A DNA stretch of 64,000 bases from Colius striatus (Eukaryota > Chordata > Aves > Coliiformes > Coliidae): assembly GCF_028858725.1 (NCBI RefSeq), contig NC_084760.1, forward strand, positions 9,746,867 through 9,810,866. The letters are read 5' to 3'. The notes under the pieces were generated by a model. It was not told the origin of the DNA. It did no database searches and worked only from the letters and a program-made list of their open reading frames with translations. Both the position numbers and the translations under genes were made by a program. Below are positions 11,120 through 22,835 of this stretch, in pieces (position 1 is the stretch's first letter; each line of letters opens with the position of its first letter).

Positions 11120-12510
11120 ATTATTTATACAAATAAATTTGCTGTGTGGTATTTCAAAAGAAGTGGGATCAGGACTTCTGAAGGGAAGATTTCACAGCCT
11201 CTGGAATAGCCTATTTTCAATGCTTTGCAATCCTGACTGAACGGATTCATAATATCCAACTTAAATCTCTGCTGAAAATTCACCCAATCTTTGTCCCTCT
11301 TGTCACAGGGGAACAATGGTCACCAAATCTTTTAAGGCAGCTTTCTGCATTTTGGAACACTGCTATAATGTTCCACCTTGATCATTTCTCAATTTACTGC
11401 TTGATTTCTAAGCTACATAAAGTCCATTCCTTCAGCTTTCCTCACAGTTGTTATTTCCTAAACTTTCTTTGCTGTTGTACATCTCCCAACGATTGATTGC
11501 CATTATTTTTCTTGGAGTACAGTGACCGATGCTGAACTCAGTACTATGCTCATTGGGACTTTGCCAGAGCTAAGTGGAATAATTACTCTTTGTGTCATCT
11601 ATTATATTGTTGACTCTTCAGTTTGTGATCTCCCACGTTGTTTTCTGCCTATGCAGTGATTTCATATTCTATATGTAACTTACTCTCCTCCTTAGATTTA
11701 TCTTTCTAAAGTATTATCTGGTTTGTAAATTGTCTGGTTGATTTCAGGCTGATTCCTCACTTTTTGAAGCCAGTTTTTAGTTCCATTTCCATCTTGAAAA
11801 GCCCTTTGCCACTTTCCCCAACCTGATTTCACCACCAAACTGTAGCAGTGCACCCACATGCCATCACCCAGGCTGTTAATGGGTGTGGGGAATAAAATTG
11901 GCCTCAAGACAAAATCTCGGGTGTCTCCTCCAGAGAAACCTTCTCAGATTGACAGCAAACCATCAATTACTGCAATTTGAGAATAATTTTTCAGATGTTG
12001 TGCACCTATCAGGTTGTTAATTACCTCTGGAATGCACTGTCGTGGCTTACTTAGAAGAGTGGTGTGTGGGACAGTGTCAAAAGCTTGTCTTTGTCAAGAT
12101 GCATCATATCTGCTATTTGCACTTATTTGCTAGAGCAATTATCTTGTCAGAAAAGGGGATTAGCATCAATTGATATGATTCTTTTAATGACAAATCCTTT
12201 TTGACTGTTTTTTTTTAATAATGATCATCGTCTTCCAGGTATTTTCAAATTCTTCATTTAATAATTTGTTCCATTTCAAGGGGTAGAAGGCTGACAAGTC
12301 TAAAATGCTCTAAGTCCTCTGTCCTCTCTTTAAAAAGTAGGTATTACATTTGTGCTTCTCTAGAGTTCAAACCTTCCTTGCTGGCTGTTAGTTCTTGATC
12401 ATGAGGGATTCAAACATCACTTCAGCTGGTTCTCTGAACATTCACAGTGAATTTTGTCACAGCCCACTAACTTGAAACACCTCTAACTATTTCTTTCTTC
12501 TCCCCCTAAG
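11120..12510 (-). mobile_element. Ancient CR1 LINE, heavily decayed
   Basis: Read on the minus strand, this follows the order of an old CR1 ORF2 and 3' end. From low to high coordinates on the plus strand it shows several landmarks. These are the 3'-end region (11150-11320), the GAACTCAGTACT and TAATTACTCTTTGTGT late-ORF block (11530-11600), the block around GTGTGGGACAGTGTCAAAAGC (12065-12085, RT motif A region), GACAAATCCTTTTTGACTG (12189-12207), and TAATTTGTTCCATTTC plus GGCTGACAAGTCT (12260-12302). The last part corresponds to the fingers region. All frames are broken. It is far more diverged than the other CR1 copies and belongs to an old, tetrapod-type subfamily. Confidence 0.75.
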
Positions 12511-15349
12511 TATCGTGGGATCAAGGGCTGGGCTCTCTAAGCTTGTACTTGACAATTCTGATACCATTCTGCAGTGTGTGTGCTTAGTGTCAAAAAAATT
12601 GTTGTAATCACAAAAGCATGTGTGCTTATGTACACCCCTACTCAGCCAACATGTAAGTACATGATTAAATGTCTCTGAAATCACTGGGACTTGCTACATT
12701 ACTGAAGTTAATGAGACTTCACACCAGTGGCTACTCTGCAAACAACCACAGGCTGCTCAGTCAGGGACTTGGCGTGAACCCTGCCCTAAATTGTATTTGA
12801 ATGTTTGTTTGCTGTTGGAAATTATCCCTCTCTCTGCATACTGGGATAGAAAGAGAGCATGTTGGTGGAGCAGGAGAGCAGAGATGACCATAGTCGCTGC
12901 TGGGCATAAGTGAGTTGCATGAAGAGGTGTTAAATTAGGGTTTCTGCCAGCGTATCCTCAGGCACAGAGTCTTGTCTCTGGCCTCAGGCAGATGGATCAG
13001 GTGAGCTCCATGCAGAGCAGGGAAACGTGCAGAGGCACCTAAGCTGTGCTTGTCCTGGATACAGGAGCAATACAGTTGCACCAGGATATCTCTGTGACTC
13101 TGGTGACAAGCCTTGCTTCTCAACTGAACTTAGCAATGTGGCCATGCCATGCCAGCGCACATCCTGGCACCATTCAGTGTCTGCAGAATGCCTCTAGGTT
13201 TTGGTTGATACCCTCCTTGGACTTTTTAACCTGCTTTCAGGACCTCAATGTGTGTAGTGATGCTCTGAGAAAAGCTGCAGTGGTTGAAATAGGGAGTAGA
13301 TAGATTTGATTTAGGCAGGTTGCTCAAAAGTGAGTTTTTGATATTTTGGGTCCTGCTGTGAGATTTATCTGGCCAAATGTAGGACTCTGCAGTGCATCCG
13401 TAGATGCCTGCATGTGAAATGCTTGTCTAAGTTCCCCTTATAATCAAGGAGAGTGGTTAGTTTATCTTGTCCTGAGATAGTTGTCAGAAATAGGGGTAGA
13501 AATGCCTTTTTTTCTGTTTCAATTCTGAGGGATTGCTCTCAGATGTCTATATGGCACTGCAGTTGCTTGCATTCAGTCAGACAGATCTCAGGCTTATTCA
13601 AGTAAATTTTGCAGAATGTGTGTAGCCATACCCTCAAAGATCCATATCAACTATGGCAAATAATGAAAGTATGAGTTTGTGCCCATGTCTGCATTTTTTT
13701 TTCTCGTTTCTCTTCCACAGTTTTTCATCTGTGTTCAGTTTTATTTTGTTAGACTTTGATTTGCTAGACTGATGAATCACTTTCTCCACGGTTAGTGCTT
13801 GCTCATTCCTCATTTGTAGATGGTAAGGATTGCAACTCTGTGCGTAGGATTTGGTTGAGTAGGAGGGGAAGCATGTGGATAGGATTTAAACTTCTTGCAA
13901 ACATTTACTAGACCACCACACAGATATCTTGTGACCCAGCAGTGGTTCTCAGACAACAGAATGAGTAACTCAATAGACTGAAGGTAGGCACAGAGGACTC
14001 TTTTTGTACACCCTGGGAAACTGAACCCACCGCTCACTACGTTGCCTGTCCTGCCTGTTTGCACAGAATAATTCTGTAAGTTGTGCTCTGAGGACTGCTG
14101 ATCATACGTCTAAGAGTTCTAATTCATGATTTGCTTAATAAAGCTTTTTAAAGCACACTGCTATGGAAATAGGGCTGAAAAAGTTCCCAGGGGCATTACT
14201 TCTTCTGTTTCATTGCACATTGGTTTCACTGCAACATTGGTGGAAGAGCTAAAGCAAACAGCCAGGAAACTGTTAAAACACAAAACCATTAATGCTGAGC
14301 TTTACTTCACCCTGTCAGAGCGAGCTGATTTCACACACACAACCCTTTCAAACAATAAATCAATGGCAAATTCATGACCTTATTTGCTGTGATGAATCAG
14401 TTGCATTGCTGTGTTCTGCAGCATATCAAACAGCAGCAAATCTGGTTTCACTGCCTGCTTTGGTGCTGCAGTGAAGCTTGGTTTAAAATAAAAATGGCAT
14501 GTTTCAGCTTGACAAGGCATGTAAAAATACAAGTATTTGTTACCTAGTCATACTTCACTTGGTAGTGTTTGATACTTGCCAATAGAAGTAGCAAAAGTGT
14601 GCTATCTCTGAATTTGCCATCTAACAGTGAACTGTTGAAAAAAAACCCAAAACAACTCTAAATGATATTCCCAGAGAAAAACACAGTCAGTTAAAGAGTG
14701 CTGGCATTGAAATGGATTTTATTAGCTTGCTAGATGAAAGCTCTGTCTGACTTAGAATAGTGTATAGGGCAGTCCTGAAAAAGACATCAACATCCCAAAG
14801 CTGGGGCTGAGGATTTCCTTGCAGGATCCTGTGTGGCACTTACCAGAGTAGTTTTTCACCAGTCTCCTCTCCAGGCAGTTTTTGGACTGCCTTCCCTGTC
14901 TACCTTCTCCCCCTAAATTTACAGCTAAGACCTTTACAGTCTACTTAGATAGATGTTTAGCTTGAATGTGAGACATAGCTATGATTAATTGTTGGCCCTC
15001 TGAGGCCAGCCATGTAATGTTGCTGGCAGCAAATGGCTACTGTTGTGCCTCTTGAGAGTGGCTAAATTTCAACAAGGTGGAAAATTGACTCTCAATATTC
15101 AGCTTTCAAAGCACTGTAAGATCTAGGTTGAAGTATTATTCTGTAAATGTCAGCCCTTCTTATTTCTGAAAGACATATGTCTGAAGGTGGACAATATTGT
15201 CTCGCTTTACTTTCCAACATGGCATTAATTATAATGTATTATCCTGTTTTCTGTGTGCTGTGTCACACTGATAACCAAATACCATCTAATTTCCCTCCTT
15301 CACCTCTCTGGAAGTCCCTGGCAAATGTGAAACATCTGCTATGCACAGA
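12511..15349. other. Intergenic; possible conserved noncoding block
   Basis: No gene or repeat family was recognised. The part at about 14110-14560 is rich in homeodomain-like TAAT/ATTA cores, AACAAT and CAGCAAAT strings, and is free of repeats. It looks like regulatory DNA, but conservation cannot be judged from one sequence. Confidence 0.35.
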
Positions 15350-15612
15350 AGCAGCAGGACAAGGGGTAATGGGATGAAGCTGGAACACAAAAAGTTCCAG
15401 TTAAATATAAGAAAAAACTCTTTCAGTGTGAGGTGAGGGAGCCCTGGCACAGGCTGCCCAGAGGGGTTGTGGAGGCTCCTTCTTTGCAGGTCTTCAAGAC
15501 CCACCTGGACATGTTCCTATGCGACCTGATCTAGGTGAACCAGCTTGAGCAGGGGGATTGGACTAGATGATCCCTAAAGGTCCCTTCCAATCCCTGCCAT
15601 TCTGTGATTCTA
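15350..15612 (+). mobile_element. CR1 LINE 3' fragment
   Basis: 5'-truncated copy. It contains GGGATGAAGCTGGAACACAA, the GAGGGAGCCCTGGCACAGGC block, CTGGACATGTTCCTATG, GGACTAGATGATC, and ends CATTCTGTGATTCTAAG, a decayed octamer tail. It belongs to the same subfamily as the copies at 20455, 39660 and 45064. Confidence 0.92.
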
Positions 15613-16506
15613 AGTGTAGGTGGCTGCGAAGAGATTGCTTAGGTGTGTGATCAGAAGAGACTACTGTGAGTGTGGAAACTGACCTGCTGCACTATATAGG
15701 CGAGAACTTCATCTGGAAATTTTGATGAAGCCCAGAATATCAGTTTGAGATCCGATGTCTTCAGAAAAAATGCCTAGGTGGGTGGAACAGGAGGACTTTG
15801 GGGTACTGACTTTACTCCTCCAAACCCTTTGCAAGACAGTAAGTTCTCTGGGGCAGGGGACAAACCCTCCTTGGTCTTAGGTGCTGTTCCAATACAGATT
15901 GTATATATGCTGATTTTTTTATTCATCTGAATGACCTGGCAGCCAGGTTTCTCTGTGCACTGACAGTAGAGAGGGTAACAACAAACTGGTAATGTGCCTC
16001 TTGGTAATGTGATAGAAAGATGTTTTTTTCAAAGTCCCTTTTCCAGATACATTTCTCTGTTAGTGCATTTTTTAAATTATTATTATCAGCACTGTAGGAT
16101 ACTTCTTGCTTGCTGCAATTTGATTGGAATTTGATGAACTTAAGCATTTTTTTCCTGCTTTCATTTGTAAAAAGAAAGAAATGCAGTTCTATGAAATGGG
16201 GAAAGCAATTCATAATAGAAATTTCTACTAATAGAAGAAGTGATACAGCAAGCATATGAAAGTGTTCAGATTTGGGGCTAGAGAAAGATACTAGATAATT
16301 GAACAATTATTTCTGTATTAGATAATGAGACTTTTTGAAATTGCTAGTTGTATAAATGAGACATCCTGCATTATTGATCAGGCTTCTTTGTTCTAGCTGC
16401 ACTGGAAGTATACATTTCACTTTTACACGACTGTTTCTAAACCTGACATGCGATGATCCATTCATATGGTAATTTTAAAGGGGTTTTTTTATTTCCATGA
16501 ATAAAA

Positions 16507-16602
16507 GCGACCTGATCTAGGTTGAACTGCTTCTGCAGGGGGGTTGGACTTGATGATCTCTAAAGGTACCTTCCAACCCCTACCATTCTATGATTCTATG
16601 AT
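16507..16602 (+). mobile_element. CR1 LINE tail fragment
   Basis: Only the last ~95 bases of a CR1 are present: GCGACCTGATCTAGG, GGGTTGGACTTGATGATCTC, TTCCAACCCCTACC and the tail ATTCTATGATTCTATGATA. Confidence 0.92.
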
Positions 16603-18025
16603 AAATACTGAAATCTGTTTCAAGCAAGACTGCATTATCTATCTCTTGTGGGCTACCCTTACGGTGCAGGAGCATACTCACTGACATAATCAGTTTGATC
16701 AGTAGTCTATCTAGTCTAGTGTTTTACCTCTGGCTGATTATAAACAATGTTTCAGAAGTCTAACAAACCTAGTTACCTCAGCTGGACAATGTTATACATA
16801 ACAGGGATAGTTCTTCCTGACCTTGTGAGCAAGTTTAGTCCTTCAAGATATAGTTACTTTTCTTAATTAAAAGCAGAGAAAAAGAATCTTGAGATGCAAT
16901 CTCTAAAGCCCTTGAGGTCAAATCTACGTGTTGATGGCATTTTGTTTGCTGTTCCACAATGCTGTGACACTTGTAATAGTATCTATTTTAATTTTGCTCA
17001 AAGAAATTGAATTTCAAAGAAACCTGTTCCAAAAAGAAGCATGAAAACAGAGCTAAACAGAAGCCATAATCCTGTTAGTACCATAAATTACTTAATAACA
17101 TGCCATGATTAAACATTTTGACCTTGACAAATTCCAGTAAAAAAGGGGAAAGAAGTATATGTATTCCTTATATCCTTACTATTTTTCTTCAGAGGGAAAA
17201 CTTTTACTTACCTTTGGTGAAATAATAGTTATTGCACGTATTTCTGAAGTGTCAGAGTCTGTAATATTCATTCCTTTAAAAATAAAACAGGTATGTATTA
17301 GTGAAGCCTTTTACACTCTGGTTTTAGAACAGGAGAGGCTTTGCAGTCAATTATTTATGTGCAATAAGTACTGAAAGCCTTATTATCTCAGAATAATCAA
17401 TATTTGGCTGAAGCTTGAGAACACTAATAGCTGATCTTGAAAGTCCTGATCCAGTACCATTTGAAATAATGGCAGAACTCCCATTGATTTTAAGCAAAGG
17501 AGGATGAGGCCAAAAAGTATTGCTTTGAGTGATAATTTTAACCAGTTGAAATAATCTGTAAAACAACAGAAAACTTGACTTTCACTCTCTGCGTAATTAT
17601 GATATGGAGTATTATGTCAGACGAGAGCTCTTGGCTTCAAAATGATGTATATCTGTATTTTCTGTTGCCTCACGGAGCCTTGTCTAACTGTGTATCTACA
17701 AAGCTGGTGTTATTGTCTCTGGGATTAGATGGAAGGCAACTGGAAAAGTTACCAGAAAGCTGGGAAGGACTAGGGAGACCCAGTGAAATACTGAAATACC
17801 TGCTTATGTTTTTGTTTAACACTCAAGTTACTTCTTTTTACCTTGAATCTCCAGCAAATTGTTTCTATCCAGAATATACTCTCACCCATTCTGGTGAGGC
17901 CTTTCCTCATGATCTATCTCTTTTTAGCAGCTCTGATAATTTTCCTGCGTCACTGCAGAACACTTTTTGATATGTGGGAGCCTCTCTCCTCCTGGGATGC
18001 CTGGAAGATAACATGAAAAATGAAG
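16603..18025. other. Intergenic, nothing recognised
   Basis: AT-rich, with a 131-codon plus-strand open frame at 17575-17970 that has no recognisable domain. No repeat family was seen. Confidence 0.45.
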
Positions 18026-18245
18026 GAATCACTGAATCCTAGGGTTTGAAAGGGACCTTGAAAGATCATCCAGTTCAACCCCTCTGTCAGAGCAGGACCA
18101 CCTAAAGTAGGTCACACAGGAACTCATCCAGGTGGGTTTGAATGTCTCCAGAGAAGGAGACTCCACAACCCATCTGGGCAGCCCCTGCCAGTGCTCCCTC
18201 ACCTCAACAGGGAAGAAGGTTTTCCTTATGTTTCTTTGGAAGTGA
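18026..18245 (-). mobile_element. CR1 LINE 3' fragment
   Basis: Reverse CR1 tail (AATCACTGAATCCTAGGG) followed by TTGAAAGATCATCCAG, CAGAGCAGGACCACCTA, AGGTCACACAGGAACTC and TTGAATGTCTCCAGAGAA. It is the same subfamily as the copies at 36148 and 62490. Confidence 0.9.
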
Positions 18246-18504
18246 CACCCAAAATGCAAAGGATAGTACCAGCACTCCAGGATGGCTTCTCATGCAGGGT
18301 CTGGTGCAGACTCAGAATTGTGGGAGCTGTGTCAACTTTCAGGGAACAACTGGACAAAGAAGTCAAGAAGGTATTCCAAGATTACAAGGAAGAAGGATAG
18401 AGGAATTTCTGGTGTTGGGTGAGCCATTCCAATTTCAGACAGGGGGCTGCTGGTTTCTGAGTTTGCACAAATGATCAAGGCTGGATTTTGGCTGCATTTG
18501 GAGG

Positions 18505-18953
18505 AGGGTGTCCAAAGACAGGCAACAGAGCTGGAGAAGGGTGTGGAAAACAAGTCTGATGAGGAGCAGCTGAGGGATCTGTCAATGTTTAACCTGGAGA
18601 AGAGGAGGCTGAGAGGAGACATGATCACTCTCTACAACTATTTGAAGGGGAGTTGTAGTGAGGTGAAAGTTGATCTGCTTTCTCCAGTAACAAATAATAA
18701 GACATGAGGAAATGAGTTCAAGCTGCACCAAGGGAGATTAGGAAGAACTTTTTCACTGATAGGGTTCTTAAGCATTGGAAGGGGCTGCCCAGGGAGCTGG
18801 TGGAGTCACCATCCCTAGAGATACTCAACAAATGCATAGATGAGGTGCTGAGGGATATGGTTTAGTTTAGTGATGGGCCTGGCAGTGTGAGGTGAATGAT
18901 TGGACTCAATGATTTTAAAGGTCTTTTTCAACTTCAATGATTCTGTGAAGTTT
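18505..18953 (+). mobile_element. CR1 LINE 3' fragment
   Basis: Contains the late ORF2 translation-like stretch (ENKSDEEQLRDLSMFNLEK near 18547-18603), then AGCATTGGAAGGGGCTGCCC, GATGGGCCTGGCAGTGTGAG and a degenerate tail, CAATGATTCTGTGAAG. It is the same older subfamily as the minus-strand copies at 2133 and 53265. Confidence 0.9.
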
Positions 18954-20454
18954 TGAAATGTGATTTATTGTTTAACAAGTAAAATCCTCCAGAACTCAAC
19001 CTGCTTCTTTCTACAAGCCAAAAATGCTGTCAGAACTTGATTTTAAAGATTGTTTCTTCTTGCTTGCTTATAGACAAAGAATAGGGAAAAACAGACAGAA
19101 GGCAGGAATAGTTCTGATGAATGTAGCAGTGATTAAACCCCAAAAGCAGGTATGCTGGACTGTTTTTTCTTCAAGGGTAAGATATAGCAAACTTTGTATA
19201 ACTATTATTGAAAGGAAGTAGATTCTGTTTAATAGTTCTAATCTGTGACCACATTTGGGGTGTGCATCTGCTTATTAAATTGAGGGGGTTTTTTTAATAG
19301 AAGAGTTTATTATCTGAAGCAAGAGAGCCCTTTCCTGTTCTTTAACTGATAGTGCTGGGAGATGCCCAGCACTGTCAGTGCTGAGTGGCAAAGTAGAAAA
19401 GCTTTTGTCTAGTGAGGACGAGGCAGCATCAGGAAGAAGCCTGCAGATAAGCAGATATTGTTAAGTAGGGAAGTAGGACAGATACCTTATGAGACAGCAT
19501 CTGGCAGAGTGGGGGAAGAGGCATGAAACCCCTAGAGAAAGCCAGAGAAAGAGCTGTAGGGACCCAGCTCCTAGAAGAGAGCCAGAAGTTCTGAAACTGA
19601 GCAAAATTCAGGTGCTGAGCTCACACTGATTTCAGTCTTCAGAAGCGCTGTATTCAGTTTCACTTATGTTCCTTAACAGAGTCCCAAACCAATTTAAGTA
19701 CATAATGGCCTCAAAGAAACTTGAAAAGCTTAGCAGTTTATTGCTTTTGTCTATCTCAGAATGACTCTTTCTGCTCTTACAAATAGGAAACAAAATACTG
19801 ATCGTGGCAGAACATATTTCATGGTCCATTTTGATGTATATATTTACCTATCGTTTTATCCATATACTGATATAGACCATAAAATATCTGAGTGTGGCAA
19901 AAATCTGTGAGGGTATTGCTAAGTGATTTAAGAATACCTTGTTTAATAAACTAGAGGTTAACCCCCAAACCCCCCCAAACTCTGATCCACACTCTCATTT
20001 CCCATTCAGTCACACATTAAGACAGATTTGACCAAGTATTTTTAGTTGGAGATTTGGAGCAGCTAAAGTAAGAAATCCTCTTAATAAAAATAAGAGCTTT
20101 TTTTAAACTATCTTTTATACCAGTGTAATTCCATTGACTTCACAAGATTTATTCCTAAGGCATTCTGATAGGAAAAAAGTACCAGGGTGTGTGCGGGCAC
20201 TTATTAAAGTGCTGTGTGTGCAATGTCACTGTGCTTGGTTCCTTCTAATGAAAATACTGGTTTGTATAGCATTTCCTTTTTACTGGTTGATCATGTTACA
20301 ATGCATAGGTAAATAAGTGCTAAATATCAATATACAATACAATCATTGCTTATTTTCCTGATGATAAAGCTAGTTTTCTGCTTTTGTGAGGCATCATAAA
20401 TCCTCCTTGGTCTCCTTGTAGGACTACAAGCTGGGATGAGTACGCAATGGGCAC
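18954..20454. other. Intergenic, nothing recognised
   Basis: No coding region or repeat family was recognised. There is a C-rich run at 19961-19979 (CCCCCAAACCCCCCCAAAC). Confidence 0.45.
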
Positions 20455-20835
20455 GACAGAGCTGTTTAGTCTGGAGAAGAGAAGACTGAGGGGAGATCTT
20501 ATTAACATTTAGAAATATCTAAAGGGTGGGTGTCAGGAGGTTGGGACATCCCTTTTTTCAATGGTAGCTAGCAACAGTACAAGGGATAATGGGATGAAGC
20601 TGGAACACAAAAAGTTCCACTTAAACATCAGAAAAAACTATTTCACTGTGAGGTGAGGGAGCCCTGGCACAGGCTGCCCAGAGGGGTTGTGGAGGCTCCT
20701 TCCTTGGAGGTCTTCAGTACCTGCCTGGACATGTTCCTATGTGACCTGATCTAGGTGACTCTGCTTCTGCAGGGGAGTTGGACTAGATGATCTCTAAAGG
20801 TCCCTTCCAACCCCTACCATTCTGTGATTCTATGA
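20455..20835 (+). mobile_element. CR1 LINE 3' fragment
   Basis: Starts within the late ORF2 (GAGCTGTTTAGTCTGGAGAA), passes through GGTGTCAGGAGGTTGGGACA and GGGATGAAGCTGGAACACAA, and ends CATTCTGTGATTCTATGA. It is closely similar to the copies at 15350 and 39660. Confidence 0.93.
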
Positions 20836-21917
20836 AGTCAGAGATACTCTGTCTATATTTCAGCAATTTTCACTGATTTTTGCTTTGAACGAGAAGAAAT
20901 ACCAAGCTTTTGTCTTCCAGGGAAATATTTCTCACTGAACTATGTTTACCAATACCTTTCAAATTTCAACCTTATGCTTTTGTTATTAAATGAAACAAGA
21001 TTGTAAGGAGTGAGGCTTTTTTAATTTATCTTTTATTAGACCAGCTTGTATTGTTGGATCAGAAACCAGACAGGCTTCCAGGTGCAGAAATCCATCTTCA
21101 GTTTTGAAGCAGAGGCCAGTTTCAAACCAAGTATAGTCTGGGGACAGTTGTTTTTGAGTTTAATTTTGTTACAGCGATCAGGTGAATAAATAGAAGAGAA
21201 AAAGGTGTCTGACACCTCGAAGCAGGTGAGGATGTTAGGGAAGGAAGAGATGATAAGGTTGCGAAAAATGTGTCTGAAATAGCTTAACAGAGTCTGAGAG
21301 TGCTGCTGTTATTAAAAAGAGAGTCAAGGCAAAGGACAAGAGAACTGAACAGCAGAAATCTGGACAGGTGTGTTTCACCAAATCTGTCTGTACAATACAC
21401 ATTTTGGAAGAGATAGATTGAGTTGCGAGTCAAAGGCTCATTTTCATAGGAACACAGGAAGCTATAGGCTTCTCTTTCAATATCACTTCTCCAACAGGGA
21501 ATGACAAAAAGTAAGTGTATAAAAAGTAATTTTAATCCTTTGGATGTTTAGGAGTTTCTTAAAGCTACAAAACATTTGTAAACCTCTAAGTGTAGAGCAG
21601 TGAGCAGTCCATGCTAGTTACCTTGGTCTCTCAATGATGAAAAATAGGTGCACTGGAAAAGCCATTTAATCTCGTATAGAAAAGGTCTTTCGGACAATTT
21701 CTCTCCTTTGACTATAAAGGCAGCTTATAGCAAGGAACTCGGGTTTTAGGCAGTACCTTCTGAAGTGAACTTCTGACATCTGAAGGGAACCTCCTTCAAG
21801 TCTCCAGGACTTGAAAACACAATAAGGTTTCAGGATTCACTCTGAGAACCAACCCAGGACTGTCTGCATTGCCAGGGACTGTTCCTGGGGTAGTTTGGAT
21901 ATACATCGCTCCTTTGG
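20836..21917. other. Intergenic, nothing recognised
   Basis: No gene or repeat family was recognised in this stretch upstream of CGA. Confidence 0.45.
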
Positions 21918-21988
21918 GAATCATAGAATAGTAGGGTTGGAAGGGACCTTTAGAGATCATCTAGTCCAACCCCCTTGCAGAAGCAGGA
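21918..21988 (-). mobile_element. CR1 LINE tail fragment
   Basis: GAATCATAGAATAGTAGGG, TTGGAAGGGACCTTTAGAGA, TCATCTAGTCCAACCCCC and GCAGAAGCAGG: about 70 bases of reversed CR1 3' end, roughly 0.7 kb upstream of the CGA promoter. Confidence 0.9.
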
Positions 21989-22587
21989 AGGGGAAGAGTT
22001 GTGTTGTTGCAAGTGCTGCACCACAGCAGAAGGCAGCGGTGGATCTGTTTATTCAGCCAGCATCAACAAAAACTCTGTCACTTGGAAATGAGGACTTATA
22101 AATCCCTAAGCCTGAAAAATCTACATTTTGATGCAATTTTCAGAAGTGCCTCTGTTACATTTACTCAGAACCAAGATGAAATCTTGCCAGAAATCTAGTC
22201 TTTGAAAAGACAATTCTTTTGTATTTATCCATGCATTCATTCTCTAGGCATTAAATTCAAATGGAGATTATTCTTTTAAATGTTTGGATAGATCTCTGCC
22301 ACTCTTCATTTTTTCTTACATTTTACTAAAGCAATGCCACTTCTGTAAAAGTGTTTGTTTTTTTTTAAAAAATATCTATCCTCCAGTTTAATAAGGAGTG
22401 TTAGGAAGCCTTAGTGACACTTCCTTTTAAAAAATGAGACCTGTTCGTTGAACACTGCAGCAAATGACTGGATACTCGATATTTGAGTGCCCCAGGAAGC
22501 TCACGCAGCACTGAGCTTGTGCTCTCAAACTGACCTTGCCTTCATTATATAAGAAAAGAAAATAATCTTTATGAAAGTCAAGTTTGA

Positions 22588-22712
22588 GATAAGATCAGCA
22601 TGGTGGGCTGGTAATTACATAAAGTAATTTTCAGTCATTAGATAAAATGTACAGTTGATCCTATGGCTTAGGTGTGGGTGAGGAATATGATCTCACTTTA
22701 CTGGTATAAAAG
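22588..22712 (+). promoter_or_regulatory. CGA: CGA proximal promoter with TATA box
   Basis: A consensus TATAAAAG lies at 22705-22712, with transcription expected about 25-30 bases downstream, near 22732. Upstream are two GATA motifs (GATAAG at 22588-22593, GATAAA at 22641-22646) and a TAATTA core in GGTAATTACAT (22610-22620). The last resembles the LIM-homeodomain pituitary element of mammalian alpha-subunit promoters, which also carry GATA sites. No perfect cAMP response element (TGACGTCA) and no obvious SF-1 site are visible, though TGATCTCA at 22688-22695 is a weak relative of the former. The assignment rests on position (6.6 kb upstream of the first coding exon), the TATA box and these motifs. 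Confidence 0.65.
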
Positions 22713-22731
22713 AAAGATGCAACTTTTTCAT

Positions 22732-22835
22732 AGATCAGTTTTGGGAAAGTACATCCAAGCATCAAGGACAGCTCACCTTCAGACACCATCCTGCAGTTTC
22801 TCAGCTGTCAGATTTATTCTTCTTGCACACAGGAG
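22732..22835 (+). other. CGA: CGA exon 1, non-coding (predicted)
   Basis: Inferred 5'-UTR exon. It begins about 25 bases after the TATA box and ends at CAGGAG followed by the donor GTAACA (22836). The stretch CCATCCTGCAG near its 3' half resembles the human exon 1 end (CATCCTGCAA). It contains no ATG in a strong context. A ~100-base non-coding first exon followed by a multi-kilobase intron is the usual CGA structure. Both ends are predictions. Confidence 0.6.

Noticed and set aside
18142-18474. 110-codon plus-strand open frame
   Set aside because: Its first part is the reverse strand of a CR1 fragment and the rest is unsupported.
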